Shown here piece after piece: positions 1 to 7,641 of a DNA stretch of 18,887 bases. A program made the position numbers and the translations under genes. The notes below the pieces were generated by a model that had not been told where the DNA came from, did not search any database, and saw nothing but the letters and a program-made list of their open reading frames with translations. The DNA is from an uncultured Prevotella sp. (GTDB lineage Bacteria; Bacteroidota; Bacteroidia; Bacteroidales; Bacteroidaceae), in the NCBI GenBank assembly GCA_934254985.1, contig CAKQMS010000044.1, positions 1-18,887 of the forward strand. Reading direction: 5' to 3'. Positions within the stretch are counted from its first letter, which is position 1. Each line of letters starts with the position of its first letter.

Positions 1-1
1 T

Positions 2-985
2 TCTTCATGTATCGTTTAGCAACAGTTTTGGGTTAGCATCTGCACGGCCTACTCCACAGGGTTTGTCGGGTGCGCCGTTTTTATTGATAATGTGCGCAAG
101 GAGAACCGACAGGCGGAGGAGTATGCTCTAAACCTAACACCTGAGCAAGAGGTGGCGCTATGGTCAAATCTTGACAATGCGGTAGACAACAGAATAAACT
201 ATCCGTTTTCGCCATCTGAATACAACTGCTGTTCGACGATTCTTAGCATGATAGAATTGGCAGTAGAGGATGGTCTGTTTTCATCGCCAGAAGTGATGAG
301 CAGCCTGGAGAGTTCGGGACGAAAGTCGATAGAGGATTTCTTTTGTGGCTCACCATTCACAGGTTTGCTATGGAATATCCTACTGGGCAGAGAATTCGAT
401 TCACCCAAGCTGGCTGTGAACCTATATTATCCAAAGATGATTGGTCACACGCTATCGCTGATAAAGAATCCTGCTAACGGTAAGTTTCTCGTAAGTAGCA
501 AAAAGGGCAATGCGGAGTTTCCGTCAGGCGGATATGGTGCTTTTGCCCCACACATCATGTTCTTGCTGGTGTTTATAGCGGCATTTGTGCTAACCATAAT
601 GAATATCAAGGGCAAATTGCGTAGGAGTGCACAAATATTCGATTGCAGTCTGCTAACTGTCAATGCAGCCATAGGTTGCGTTTTGTGGTACATGTTCTGC
701 TCCTCGGTATTTACGGAAGAAGTGTATGTTAATTATCTAATGTTCGTATTCACTCCGCTTCCCATTGCTCTGATGTTTATTCGCAAGCATAATGTCAGAC
801 TATGGTTTGCCATAATCCTGTCGGCAGCGTGCGTTGCATCTTTAGTTGGCGTAGCGTTCGTGCCTCAGCTACAATACTATTGCCTGTGGCTATTCGTGCT
901 GACAATGCTTGTTAGAGGACTATACTACATCTATAATGTATATAAAACCAACATAAAATTAACCCTAAAAACAAAAGAATTATGA
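2..985 (+). pseudogene. DUF4105/Lnb-like membrane protein, C-terminal part; frame broken at left edge
   Basis: The frame that is intact from GTG 92 gives 297 residues. The start is doubtful: there is no ribosome binding site, and the same frame is open back to a TAG at 17-19. Frame 1 enters the window reading FFMYRLATVLG and stops at 34-36. Dropping one T near 33-34 would fuse it smoothly to the gene frame. Residues 1-75 have the pattern I know from the end of the DUF4105 catalytic domain: LNLTPEQ followed about 30 residues later by YNCCST, where the family usually has a DNCTT-like motif. Residues about 153-285 form four membrane helices, as in the C-terminal part of Bacteroidota DUF4105 proteins. 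Gram-positive members (Lnb) are lipoprotein N-acyltransferases, but the function here is not shown. The N-terminal catalytic half would lie before the window. The stop overlaps the next start (ATGA). It may instead be intact with a sequencing error, so pseudogene is a cautious label. Confidence 0.5.
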
Positions 986-1905
986 AACAGACTAAGACTC
1001 TAAGATTGTTTTTTGTTCTTGCAGTTCTGCTGTTCTCAAGCCCCACTTGGGCTGGAAGTTCGTACTACAAGAACCTGTCATTCACTGTTAAAAATCCTGA
1101 GACGGCAAAAGGAATAGTGTATCTCGCTCCATACACGGAAAGCGACAATGACTACTGCGAGGTGAGCAAAGACCCTAAAGTTGCCAGAGTAAGGGGCAAC
1201 ATGACAGCATCAGGAAACGAATTCAAAGTTAAAATGTTTGCGCTTCCTGCTGATGGGTATGTTCTTGACTGTCTGACGTCGCCTAAAGCCTATGCAAGCA
1301 AAAAATACCATGATGAAGCAATAAGAAGTTCAGAAGGATACCCGCTGTCGAGCTTAAAAATAACAATAGACAACGACACGGCTTCTAATTGTACTTTTTC
1401 ACGTCCTAAAGATTGGAAGAACGAAACACCTGTATATTCATGGGAATTGTATTCTTATTTTATTCCTGCCACAAAGGCTACTGTTAAAAACTCAAGAGCT
1501 GGAGCACTTGAAAAAGCTGTAAAGTCTTGTCGATATGGTGAACGTACCAATACGCTGGTTGTAAAAGGTCCACTTTCAACAACAGACTTCAAATATCTAA
1601 ATAAGCTCAGTAGAGAGAAAGGACTGATACGTCTTGACCTTAGCAAAGCTTCCATAACGTCAATTCCAGACAGCGCCTTTTACGAAACTGGACTATATGA
1701 AATAAAGTTGCCAACAACAATCAAGAATATTGGTAATGGGGCATTTGCCAACAGCATGGGACTGAAGCCGGTAAATATACCTGCCTCTGCAACAAAAGGA
1801 ACTGGCATAATAAAAGGATGCAAATTGATGGAACTTATGGGAGTCAAAGACGATAGCGAAGGTGGTAGTGTACTTCCATATCTTTTGCCATACCTCTTTT
1901 TATAA
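982..1905 (+). CDS. BspA-like leucine-rich repeat (LRR_5) exported protein
   Basis: 307 residues. Residues 1-24 are a Sec signal peptide (KTLRLF, then a hydrophobic stretch, cleavage probably after TWA). Residues 30-165 match no family I can name. Residues 188-275 carry two to three LRR_5/BspA-type repeats, seen as LIRLDLSKASITSIPDSAF and IKLPTTIKNIGNGAF. Such repeats usually form surface-exposed binding modules in Bacteroidota. The protein is short for a BspA-like protein and lacks a visible type IX or Por sorting domain. It ends in a hydrophobic SVLPYLLPYLFL that may be a membrane-associating tail or a sign of C-terminal truncation. Its ATG overlaps the stop of the upstream membrane protein by 4 bases, so the two are probably translated from one mRNA. 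It converges on the citrate synthase operon, with a shared terminator between them. Confidence 0.75.
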   Translation: MKQTKTLRLFFVLAVLLFSSPTWAGSSYYKNLSFTVKNPETAKGIVYLAPYTESDNDYCEVSKDPKVARVRGNMTASGNEFKVKMFALPADGYVLDCLTSPKAYASKKYHDEAIRSSEGYPLSSLKITIDNDTASNCTFSRPKDWKNETPVYSWELYSYFIPATKATVKNSRAGALEKAVKSCRYGERTNTLVVKGPLSTTDFKYLNKLSREKGLIRLDLSKASITSIPDSAFYETGLYEIKLPTTIKNIGNGAFANSMGLKPVNIPASATKGTGIIKGCKLMELMGVKDDSEGGSVLPYLLPYLFL

Positions 1906-1960
1906 TTGACCCCACAATAACGAGTAAATCCCATACTCTAATCTAATAGACAAAAAAAAG

Positions 1961-2001
1961 CTCCCCCGACAAATATGATTTCAGCATATTTGTCGGGGGA
2001 G
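1961..2001. terminator. Bidirectional intrinsic terminator between convergent genes
   Basis: A perfect 17-bp stem, CTCCCCCGACAAATATG at 1961-1977 and its complement at 1985-2001, closes a 7-nt loop. On the plus strand the stem is followed by TTTTT (2002-2006). On the minus strand it is followed by a G/C pair and eight U (A run at 1952-1959). It therefore serves both the LRR gene arriving from the left and citrate synthase arriving from the right. The U tract is stronger in the citrate synthase direction. Confidence 0.92.
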
Positions 2002-2047
2002 TTTTTAGTTTTGCTTATCTTTTTATTTAGCTATAATTCTATCTTTA

Positions 2048-3391
2048 TTATCTATCAGCAAGTGGAGTATACTCTTTGCTGTCTTGGATATTCTTGTAAG
2101 CAGGACGGATGATACGACGGCTCTCGAAGTTGAGCTCTTCTATGCGGTGGGCAGTCCAACCAACGATACGTGCCATGGCAAATATAGGAGTATAGATTTC
2201 CTGTGGCAAACCAATCATCTCGTATATGAAACCTGAATAGAAGTCGAGGTTAGCACAAGCTGGTTTTGTACGTCCGCGAGCCATCAAGCACTTGATGCCC
2301 TCTTGCTCTATGAGCTTCAAGAATTCGTATTCCGCCACTCTACCCTTCTCCTTGGCTAATTCGCCAGCCAACTTCTTTAGCTCAACGGCACGAGGATCGC
2401 TCATGGTGTATACGGCATGGCCAAGACCATAGATAAGACCAGACTGGTCGTAAGCCTTCTTGTCGAGCATGCGCATGAGATAGGTGTCTATCTCGTCAAT
2501 GTTTGTCCAATCGGCAATCTGCTCCTTTAGATGGTGGAACATGTTGATAACCTTGATGTTGGCACCACCATGAAGCGGACCTTTAAGCGAACCAATACCT
2601 GCTGCAATACTTGAATATGTGTCGGTGCGTGTAGAACTTGTTACACGAACTGTGAAGGTAGAGTTGTTACCACCACCATGCTCAGCCTGGATGATAAGCA
2701 GAAGGTCGAGCATACGAGCGTCGAGTTCGGTATAGTTTTCATGCTTGAGCATATAGAGGAAGTTTTCGGCAATACCGAGATTCTCTTTTGGGTGACGAAT
2801 GTGGAGGCTACGTCCCTGCACAGAGTGGCGATAGATGTTGTAAGCATAAGCCACGATAGTTGGGAACTTAGCGATAAGCTCTATAGACTGACGCATGAGG
2901 TTGTCGCGCGAAATATCATCGGGATTAGGGTCGAAGGTGTACATTTCGAGCACACAACGGGCAAGGATGTTCATGATGTTGGCACCCTCTAGGTCGATGA
3001 TGTGTACGATGGTACGATGGTCGAGAGGCATATTATCGTTGAGCAACTCGCGGAAGGCAGCAAGCTCTTCCTTGTCAGGCAGATTGCCTGAGAGCAAGAG
3101 GAAAGCAATCTCTTCGAAACCGCAACGCTTCTCTTTGAGCAACGGAGTTACGATGTCGTCGAGCTCATAGCCACGATAGTATAGTTTACCTTCTGTAGGC
3201 TGTAGTTTGCCTTCTGCATCACGCTCGTAGCCAACCACATTACCTATGTTGGTCAATCCCACCAACACACCACTACCATCCTCGTTTCTCAAACCGCGCT
3301 TAACACCATATTTGGTGAAAGCCTCGCGGTCTATCTTGCACGAGTTTTTAACCTCGTCGCTAAGCTTATATATTAGATATTCTTTCTTCAT
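2048..3391 (-). CDS. gltA: Citrate synthase
   Basis: 447 residues. It condenses oxaloacetate and acetyl-CoA to citrate in the cytoplasm, the entry step of the oxidative citrate branch. Catalytic residues are visible: His274 in GPLHGGAN, His325 in YGLGHAVYTM and Asp383 in NLDFYSG. His238 in AEHGGGNNSTF and the C-terminal RRIIRP are the substrate-binding elements expected of the family. The N-terminus (about 45 residues before the core) is of the length I expect for Bacteroidales-type enzymes, with no extra domain. The gene follows aconitase after a 14-nt gap and is surely cotranscribed with it. It ends at the strong terminator at 1961-2001. The notable point is the absence of icd, which I recall as lying between aconitase and citrate synthase in Bacteroides. 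Confidence 0.96.
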   Translation of the reverse strand: MKKEYLIYKLSDEVKNSCKIDREAFTKYGVKRGLRNEDGSGVLVGLTNIGNVVGYERDAEGKLQPTEGKLYYRGYELDDIVTPLLKEKRCGFEEIAFLLLSGNLPDKEELAAFRELLNDNMPLDHRTIVHIIDLEGANIMNILARCVLEMYTFDPNPDDISRDNLMRQSIELIAKFPTIVAYAYNIYRHSVQGRSLHIRHPKENLGIAENFLYMLKHENYTELDARMLDLLLIIQAEHGGGNNSTFTVRVTSSTRTDTYSSIAAGIGSLKGPLHGGANIKVINMFHHLKEQIADWTNIDEIDTYLMRMLDKKAYDQSGLIYGLGHAVYTMSDPRAVELKKLAGELAKEKGRVAEYEFLKLIEQEGIKCLMARGRTKPACANLDFYSGFIYEMIGLPQEIYTPIFAMARIVGWTAHRIEELNFESRRIIRPAYKNIQDSKEYTPLADR

Positions 3392-3405
3392 GTTGTGCTA
3401 TTGTT

Positions 3406-5655
3406 TTACATATTGTTCAGACAACTTCCAGCCTTAAACCATGCTATCTGTGTGTCGTTGTAAGTATGCTGTGCAAGGAACTCTTCGCTTGTGCCGTCGG
3501 CATGCTTCAAAACTACTGTTAGCGGTTTGCCTGGAGCAAACTCTTTGAGTCCGACAACGCTGATACGGTCGTCTTCCCTCACCTTGTCGTAATCATTCTT
3601 GTCTTGGAACGTTAGGGCGAGCATACCCTGCTTCTTAAGGTTTGTTTCGTGAATACGGGCAAAGCTCTTTGCCAACACCACCTTTACATTAAGGAATCGA
3701 GGCTCCATGGCTGCATGCTCACGACTTGAACCTTCGCCATAGTTGTCTTCTGCCACAACGATGCTCGACAATCCTTCTGCCTTGTATGCCTTGGCTGCGG
3801 TAGAAACCTCTACATAGTCGCCTGTGAGTTGGCATTTCACATGGTTTGACTCTCCATTGAAAGCATTCACGGCACCCATCAGCAAGTTGTCGGAGATGTT
3901 TTGCAGATGACCACGGAAGCGGAGCCAAGGACCAGCCATAGAGATATGGTCGGTGGTACACTTGCCTTGAGTCTTTATCAATAGTGGCATGTCTGTATAG
4001 TCGTTGCCGTCCCAAGGAGCGAAAGGCTGCAGACGTTGCAAACGCTGAGAATCAGGATTGATAACCACTTCCACATCCTTTGCAGCCTCAGAAGGAGCTA
4101 TGAAGCCCTTGTCTTCAACTTCAAAGCCGCGTGGAGGGAAACAATAGCCTGAAGGTTCGTCAAGCATCACGCTGTTGCCATTCTTATCTGTAAGGCTGTC
4201 TACAGCAGGATTGAAATCCAGGCGACCGGCTATTGCGAGAGCTGTGGTAAGCTCAGGAGAACCAATAAAGGCGTAGGTATTTGGGTTGCCGTCAGCACGA
4301 CGACGGAAATTGCGATTGAATGATGTTACGATGGCATTCTTGCGATTGTTGTCGTCGGTATGGCGCTTCCATTGTCCGATACATGGTCCGCAGGCATTTG
4401 TCATTATCAGCGCTCCCATCTGCTTAAAGATGTCGAGTATGCCGTCGCGCTCTGCAGTATATCTAATTTGCTCAGAACCGGGGTTGATAATCAATTGCCC
4501 CTTTGGCTCAATACCCTTGTCTAAAGCCTGCTTCACTACCGAAGCTGCACGACAGAGGTCTTGGTAGCTCGAGTTGGTACAAGAACCTATCAGTCCTACT
4601 TCTACCTCCATAGGATAGTCGTTGGCAGGACCCTTAGCCTTCATCTGCGAGATTGGTGTGGCAGCATCAGGAGTAAACGGACCGTTGAGATGTGGCTCTA
4701 TGGTAGAAAGGTCGATTTCCAACAGCTGGTCGAAGTAAGTCTCAGGATTTGCCAACACCTCGTCGTCGGCACGAAGTTCTGCAGCATTCTGCTCTGCCAT
4801 CGTGGCAACCTCCAAGCGCTCTGTTTGGCGAAGATAATCTGAGGCATTGTTATCGTAAGGGAATATAGAGCATGTGGCTCCAAGTTCGGCTCCCATATTG
4901 CAGATTGTTGCACGACCTGTGGCAGTAAGGCTGTCCAAACCAGGACCGAAATATTCGAGTATGGCATTGGTGCCACCCTTTACGGTAAGAATGCCAAGAA
5001 TCTTAAGAATCACATCCTTTGGTGCTGCCCAACCGGATAGTTTGCCTGTGAGGCGCACACCAATGAGGCGTGGCATCTTTAGCTCCCAAGGCTGTGCTGT
5101 CAGCACGTCTACTGCATCTGCTCCACCAACACCTACGGCAACCATACCAAGTCCACCAGCATTTGGAGTATGCGAGTCTGTACCAACCATCATTCCTCCA
5201 GGGAACGCATAGTTTTCCAATACTACCTGATGGATGATTCCTGCTCCTGGTTTCCAGAAGCCAATATGATATTTCTCAGATACCGACTTCAGGAAGTCGT
5301 AAACCTCTTTGTTGCCTTCCATAGCTGCAGGAAGATCGTATTCTACACCCTTGTCGGCACGAATCAAGTGGTCGCAATGCACGCTTGCAGGAACAGCCAC
5401 ACGCGATTTGCCTGCATTCATAAACTGAAGCAGAGCCATCTGGGCGGTAGCATCCTGCATAGCCACACGGTCGGGACGGAAGTTAACATAAGATTCGCCA
5501 CGGCTGAATGGTTTCATATCATTGTTGTCGAACAAGTGGGCGTAGAGAACTTTCTCTGCGTATGTCATCGGACGGCTAAGCACCTGCTTAGCAGCTTTTA
5601 CACGGCAAGAATAAGAGTCATAAAATGACTTCAACATTTCGATATCCAGTATCAT
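3406..5655 (-). CDS. acnA: Aconitate hydratase (mitochondrial-type aconitase)
   Basis: Isomerises citrate to isocitrate through cis-aconitate using a [4Fe-4S] cluster in the cytoplasm. I take the start at MILDIEML (ATG 5653-5655, 749 residues), because AAAGGAAAG lies just upstream. An in-frame extension to 5751 would run through the promoter and is rejected. Cluster ligands are Cys359 (GSCTN), Cys422 and Cys425 (CGPC). Other family motifs are HCDHLI (93-98), [13 protein letters not shown] (158-170) and the swivel-domain [10 protein letters not shown] (640-649) with the conserved Ser pair at 643-644. Length and motifs fit the mitochondrial-like aconitase class described in Bacteroides fragilis. 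It is the first gene of an acn-gltA operon with its own consensus promoter (5708-5737), which is overlapped by an inverted repeat. Confidence 0.96.
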   Translation of the reverse strand: MILDIEMLKSFYDSYSCRVKAAKQVLSRPMTYAEKVLYAHLFDNNDMKPFSRGESYVNFRPDRVAMQDATAQMALLQFMNAGKSRVAVPASVHCDHLIRADKGVEYDLPAAMEGNKEVYDFLKSVSEKYHIGFWKPGAGIIHQVVLENYAFPGGMMVGTDSHTPNAGGLGMVAVGVGGADAVDVLTAQPWELKMPRLIGVRLTGKLSGWAAPKDVILKILGILTVKGGTNAILEYFGPGLDSLTATGRATICNMGAELGATCSIFPYDNNASDYLRQTERLEVATMAEQNAAELRADDEVLANPETYFDQLLEIDLSTIEPHLNGPFTPDAATPISQMKAKGPANDYPMEVEVGLIGSCTNSSYQDLCRAASVVKQALDKGIEPKGQLIINPGSEQIRYTAERDGILDIFKQMGALIMTNACGPCIGQWKRHTDDNNRKNAIVTSFNRNFRRRADGNPNTYAFIGSPELTTALAIAGRLDFNPAVDSLTDKNGNSVMLDEPSGYCFPPRGFEVEDKGFIAPSEAAKDVEVVINPDSQRLQRLQPFAPWDGNDYTDMPLLIKTQGKCTTDHISMAGPWLRFRGHLQNISDNLLMGAVNAFNGESNHVKCQLTGDYVEVSTAAKAYKAEGLSSIVVAEDNYGEGSSREHAAMEPRFLNVKVVLAKSFARIHETNLKKQGMLALTFQDKNDYDKVREDDRISVVGLKEFAPGKPLTVVLKHADGTSEEFLAQHTYNDTQIAWFKAGSCLNNM

Positions 5656-5707
5656 ATTATCTTTCCTTTTATTGTTATATATCTGTGTACGCTTACAATA
5701 TTGGCTG

Positions 5708-5738
5708 CAAATATACAACAAATTATTCATAATGCAAT
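5708..5738 (-). promoter_or_regulatory. Promoter of acnA-gltA
   Basis: On the minus strand the -7 box TATATTTG (5708-5715) matches the Bacteroidota TAnnTTTG consensus. Exactly 19 nt upstream is ATTG (5735-5738), a near match to the -33 TTTG element. Transcription would begin about 45 nt before the aconitase ATG at 5655. Confidence 0.75.
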
Positions 5739-5793
5739 AAATATCTAACAAAATATTTCTTTTTGATAGAGAAATAAAACATTTATTGCATTA
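5730..5793. repeat. Inverted repeat over the acnA promoter (candidate operator)
   Basis: TAATGCAATAAAT at 5730-5742 is repeated exactly in inverted orientation at 5781-5793, 38 nt apart. The left arm covers the -33 element of the acn promoter and the right arm lies just upstream. It could be a paired operator or a hairpin downstream of dinB, which also reads leftward and has no other visible terminator. Confidence 0.6.
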
Positions 5794-5839
5794 TTATTCA
5801 TAAAAACCCATATAAAAGCGAAAAATTAAAAAAGAAGCC

Positions 5840-6916
5840 TTAGACCTCTTTCCACAGCCAACCTTCTTGCCATTTGCCTTCTGTTTCCGTTCCGTTTGGA
5901 TTCGACACCGAGAGACCGAGAAGGCGAACCTTCATTATTGGCGATACTGAGATTTGGGATAATAATGATTTGGCAATGGGCAGAATGTCGGTCTTGGTGA
6001 TGAGATAGGAGTCGACTGAAATGCTGCGCGTAATCTGACGGAAGTCGGCATACTTAATCTTCAATGTTAGTGTGCGACCGGAGAAAGAGGCCTTGGCAAT
6101 ACGCTCCACCAATTCCAATACCGCATGGTAAAGCTCTATTAATAATATGGTACGCGAAGCGATGTCTTCAGCGAAAGTACGTTCGCAACCTACCGATTTG
6201 CGCACACTGTCGGTTTCCACCTTGCGCACATCAATGCCCAACGAGAAATTATGGTATATTGTGCCCACTTTGCCAAACACTTCCACCAAATGGGCTTCCG
6301 AAACCTTGCGCAAATCGTAGCCCGTAAAGATGCCCATGCTGTGCATACGTGCTGCCGTCTTCGAGCCAATGCCCCAAAACTTCTCTATAGGCAAATCGGC
6401 TATGAAGTCGAGTGCCTTGTCGGGATGAATCACGGTCATGCCATTTGGCTTGCGATAGTCGGAAGCCACCTTGGCAAGAAACTTGCAATACGAAATGCCT
6501 GCTGAGGCTGTGAGATGCAGTTCGTCGGCTATGCGCTGTCTTATTTCTCGCGCTATGTCTACCGCCATCTCTATACCTTTCTTATTATTAGTAACGTCGA
6601 GGAAAGCCTCATCAATAGACAAAGGTTCTATCTCGTCGGTATAGTCTTGGAATATCTCGTGCACCTGCTGCGACACTCGCTTATACTCTTCCCTATCGCC
6701 TCCCACCACTATCAGCTCCGGGCAGAGTCTGTGCGCAGTCTGTATCGACATGGCGGAATGCACTCCCCAGCGACGGGCTTCATAGCTCGCCGTCGACACC
6801 ACACCACGAGGACCGTCATAGCCCACCGCAATAGGTTTTCCGCGCAATTCCGGATTGTTTCTCTGCTCTACCGAAGCAAAGAAAGCATCCATATCTACAT
6901 GTATAATCTTTCTCAC
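5840..6916 (-). CDS. dinB: DNA polymerase IV (Y-family translesion polymerase)
   Basis: 358 residues. Error-prone translesion synthesis past damaged bases. The N-terminus MRKIIHVDMDAFFASVE aligns directly with E. coli DinB. Metal ligands are Asp8, Asp102 and Glu103 (LSIDEAF), and the steric gate is Phe13. Palm and fingers occupy about 1-165 and the thumb, with its helix-hairpin-helix (IEKFWGIGSKTAARM), about 166-235. The little finger is about 240-340. The start codon is GTG at 6914-6916, with an in-frame TAA directly before it, so there is no longer start. The usual C-terminal QLxLF-type clamp-binding motif is absent; the tail is KWQEGWLWKEV, whose QEGWLW may be a divergent version. I see no SOS-type operator that I can defend. 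It is monocistronic, with the acn operon downstream on the same strand. Confidence 0.95.
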   Translation of the reverse strand: MRKIIHVDMDAFFASVEQRNNPELRGKPIAVGYDGPRGVVSTASYEARRWGVHSAMSIQTAHRLCPELIVVGGDREEYKRVSQQVHEIFQDYTDEIEPLSIDEAFLDVTNNKKGIEMAVDIAREIRQRIADELHLTASAGISYCKFLAKVASDYRKPNGMTVIHPDKALDFIADLPIEKFWGIGSKTAARMHSMGIFTGYDLRKVSEAHLVEVFGKVGTIYHNFSLGIDVRKVETDSVRKSVGCERTFAEDIASRTILLIELYHAVLELVERIAKASFSGRTLTLKIKYADFRQITRSISVDSYLITKTDILPIAKSLLSQISVSPIMKVRLLGLSVSNPNGTETEGKWQEGWLWKEV

Positions 6917-6922
6917 TTACTA

Positions 6923-6953
6923 CAAAAGTACTACTAACCAAGCAATTACGCAA
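6923..6953 (-). promoter_or_regulatory. Promoter of dinB, nearly leaderless
   Basis: The minus strand has TACTTTTG (6923-6930), a TAnnTTTG -7 box, with TTG (6951-6953) 20 nt upstream as the -33 element. Only 6 nt separate the box from the GTG start, so the transcript should begin at or within a few bases of the start codon. Confidence 0.6.
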
Positions 6954-6958
6954 GCATA

Positions 6959-7057
6959 ATCACATTTTTCGCACGACTTTTATGCTACTTCATCACATTT
7001 TCCGCACGAGTTTCATACCATTTCATCACATTTTCCGCACGAGTTTTGCACTTTATA
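6959..7057. repeat. Three tandem 33-bp repeats upstream of dinB
   Basis: Units at 6959-6991, 6992-7024 and 7025-7057 all begin ATCACATTTTyCGCACGA. They diverge mainly in the last 10-12 bases, and units 2 and 3 are the most alike. The unit is 11 codons long; on the minus strand it reads as a repeated TRAENVMK motif in a short frame that I do not believe is a gene. There are no unique spacers, so it is not a CRISPR. It abuts the dinB promoter. Confidence 0.85.
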
Positions 7058-7258
7058 GTTAACATAAACCAAGATAAACACCCTATGCTGGGCAAACTCT
7101 CATACTTCGAGTTTTTGATGTAAAGCCTTGCCAATGCGCTTTCGTAAGCAAGCTGTACGACGCGCCTTGCCAAGCCTTTCCATCAAGTGCAGTTCCTGCA
7201 CTTTGCCCAACATAGGGCGATAAACAAAGATAAACCGTTGCTGGAGGTAGTGGGTAGT

Positions 7259-7314
7259 GGGTAGTGTTTAGTGGGTAGTGTTTAGTGGGTAGTGTTTAGT
7301 GGGTAGTGTTTAAT
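7259..7314. repeat. 14-bp tandem repeats in the middle arm
   Basis: Four units of GGGTAGTGTTTAGT at 7259-7272, 7273-7286, 7287-7300 and 7301-7314 (the last ends AAT). They are flanked by partial GTAGTGG and GGGTAATGGGT copies. They fill the loop of arm 2 of the cloverleaf element (7247-7335). The strand is strikingly G/T-rich. Confidence 0.9.
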
Positions 7315-7364
7315 GGGTAATGGGTGTGCGATATTCTCCAGCAACGGTTTATTTTGGTTTATTG

Positions 7365-7489
7365 CCTGATTGTTTTCTGAGAGGCGTGCGCGCCTCTGGT
7401 TCTTAGTATAGTTCAGACTGTCGAGAGTTCGCACTCTCGTAAAGGCTGAGCTATACTAAGAAACAAGCTCTGCTCAGAAAACAATCAGG
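7365..7489. repeat. Arm 3: doubly nested hairpin
   Basis: Within the perfect 17-bp outer stem lie a short hairpin and a longer stem. The hairpin is GAGGCG-TGCG-CGCCTC (7381-7396). The longer stem is TTCTTAGTATAGTTCAG (7400-7416) paired with 7446-7462, one G-T or mismatch position, and is itself capped by CGAGAGT-TCGC-ACTCTCG (7422-7439). No U tract follows, so it is not an ordinary terminator. Confidence 0.8.
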
Positions 7490-7511
7490 GGTTTATTTGG
7501 TTTATGTTTAA

Positions 7512-7641
7512 GCACTCGGAAAAACATTCAAGTAAACTTGCTGATTTTTCGCTCGTTTGCATTATCTTTAAATAAGATAAGCTGCACTCGGAAAAACATT
7601 CAAGTAAACTTGCTGTTTTTTCGCTTGTTTGCATTATCTTT
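7512..7641 (+). repeat. Duplicated 58-bp promoter module
   Basis: The segments 7512-7569 and 7584-7641 are the same 58 bases with two substitutions, separated by 14 nt. Both contain the palindrome CAAGTAAACTTG (7529-7540 and 7601-7612) and end in GTTTGCATTATCTTT. Only the downstream copy keeps the G that completes the TATCTTTG box; the upstream copy has A. Confidence 0.9.

Larger units (their letters stand above)
7061..7508. repeat. Large three-armed inverted-repeat element (cloverleaf-like)
   Basis: Nested inverted repeats fill this gene-free stretch. The ends pair: AACATAAACCAAGATAAAC at 7061-7079 matches the complement of 7490-7508 with one extra base. Inside are three arms. Arm 1 is closed by CCCTATGCTGGGCAAA (7081-7096) and 7202-7217, with one mismatch. 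Arm 2 is closed by ATAAACCGTTGCTGGAG (7230-7246) and 7336-7352, perfect. Arm 3 is closed by CCTGATTGTTTTCTGAG (7365-7381) and 7473-7489, perfect. The linkers between arms are copies of ATAAAC(C)AA(G)ATAAAC, in one orientation on the left half and inverted on the right half. Arms 1 and 3 each branch again into a short hairpin and a longer stem. It may be a dispersed palindromic repeat, a relic of a mobile element, or a transcribed RNA. There is no coding capacity. Confidence 0.85.

Noticed and set aside
5656..5751. N-terminal extension of aconitase (32 residues)
   Set aside because: It would translate the promoter. MILDIEML at 5655 has a ribosome site and fits the family length.
6959..7057. 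CRISPR-like array from the 33-bp repeats
   Set aside because: Units abut with no unique spacers, there are only three, and no cas gene is present.
6985..7173. 62-residue open frame on the minus strand
   Set aside because: It runs through the 33-bp repeats and into arm 1 of the inverted-repeat element. It has no promoter or ribosome site and its repetitive end is explained by the DNA repeat.
7365..7489. Arm 3 as an intrinsic terminator or integron attC site
   Set aside because: There is no U tract after the stem, no integrase, and none of the conserved attC core sites.
7061..7508. Insertion sequence remnant
   Set aside because: The terminal inverted repeats fit, but there is no transposase fragment and I see no clear target duplication. 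I keep it as an unclassified element.
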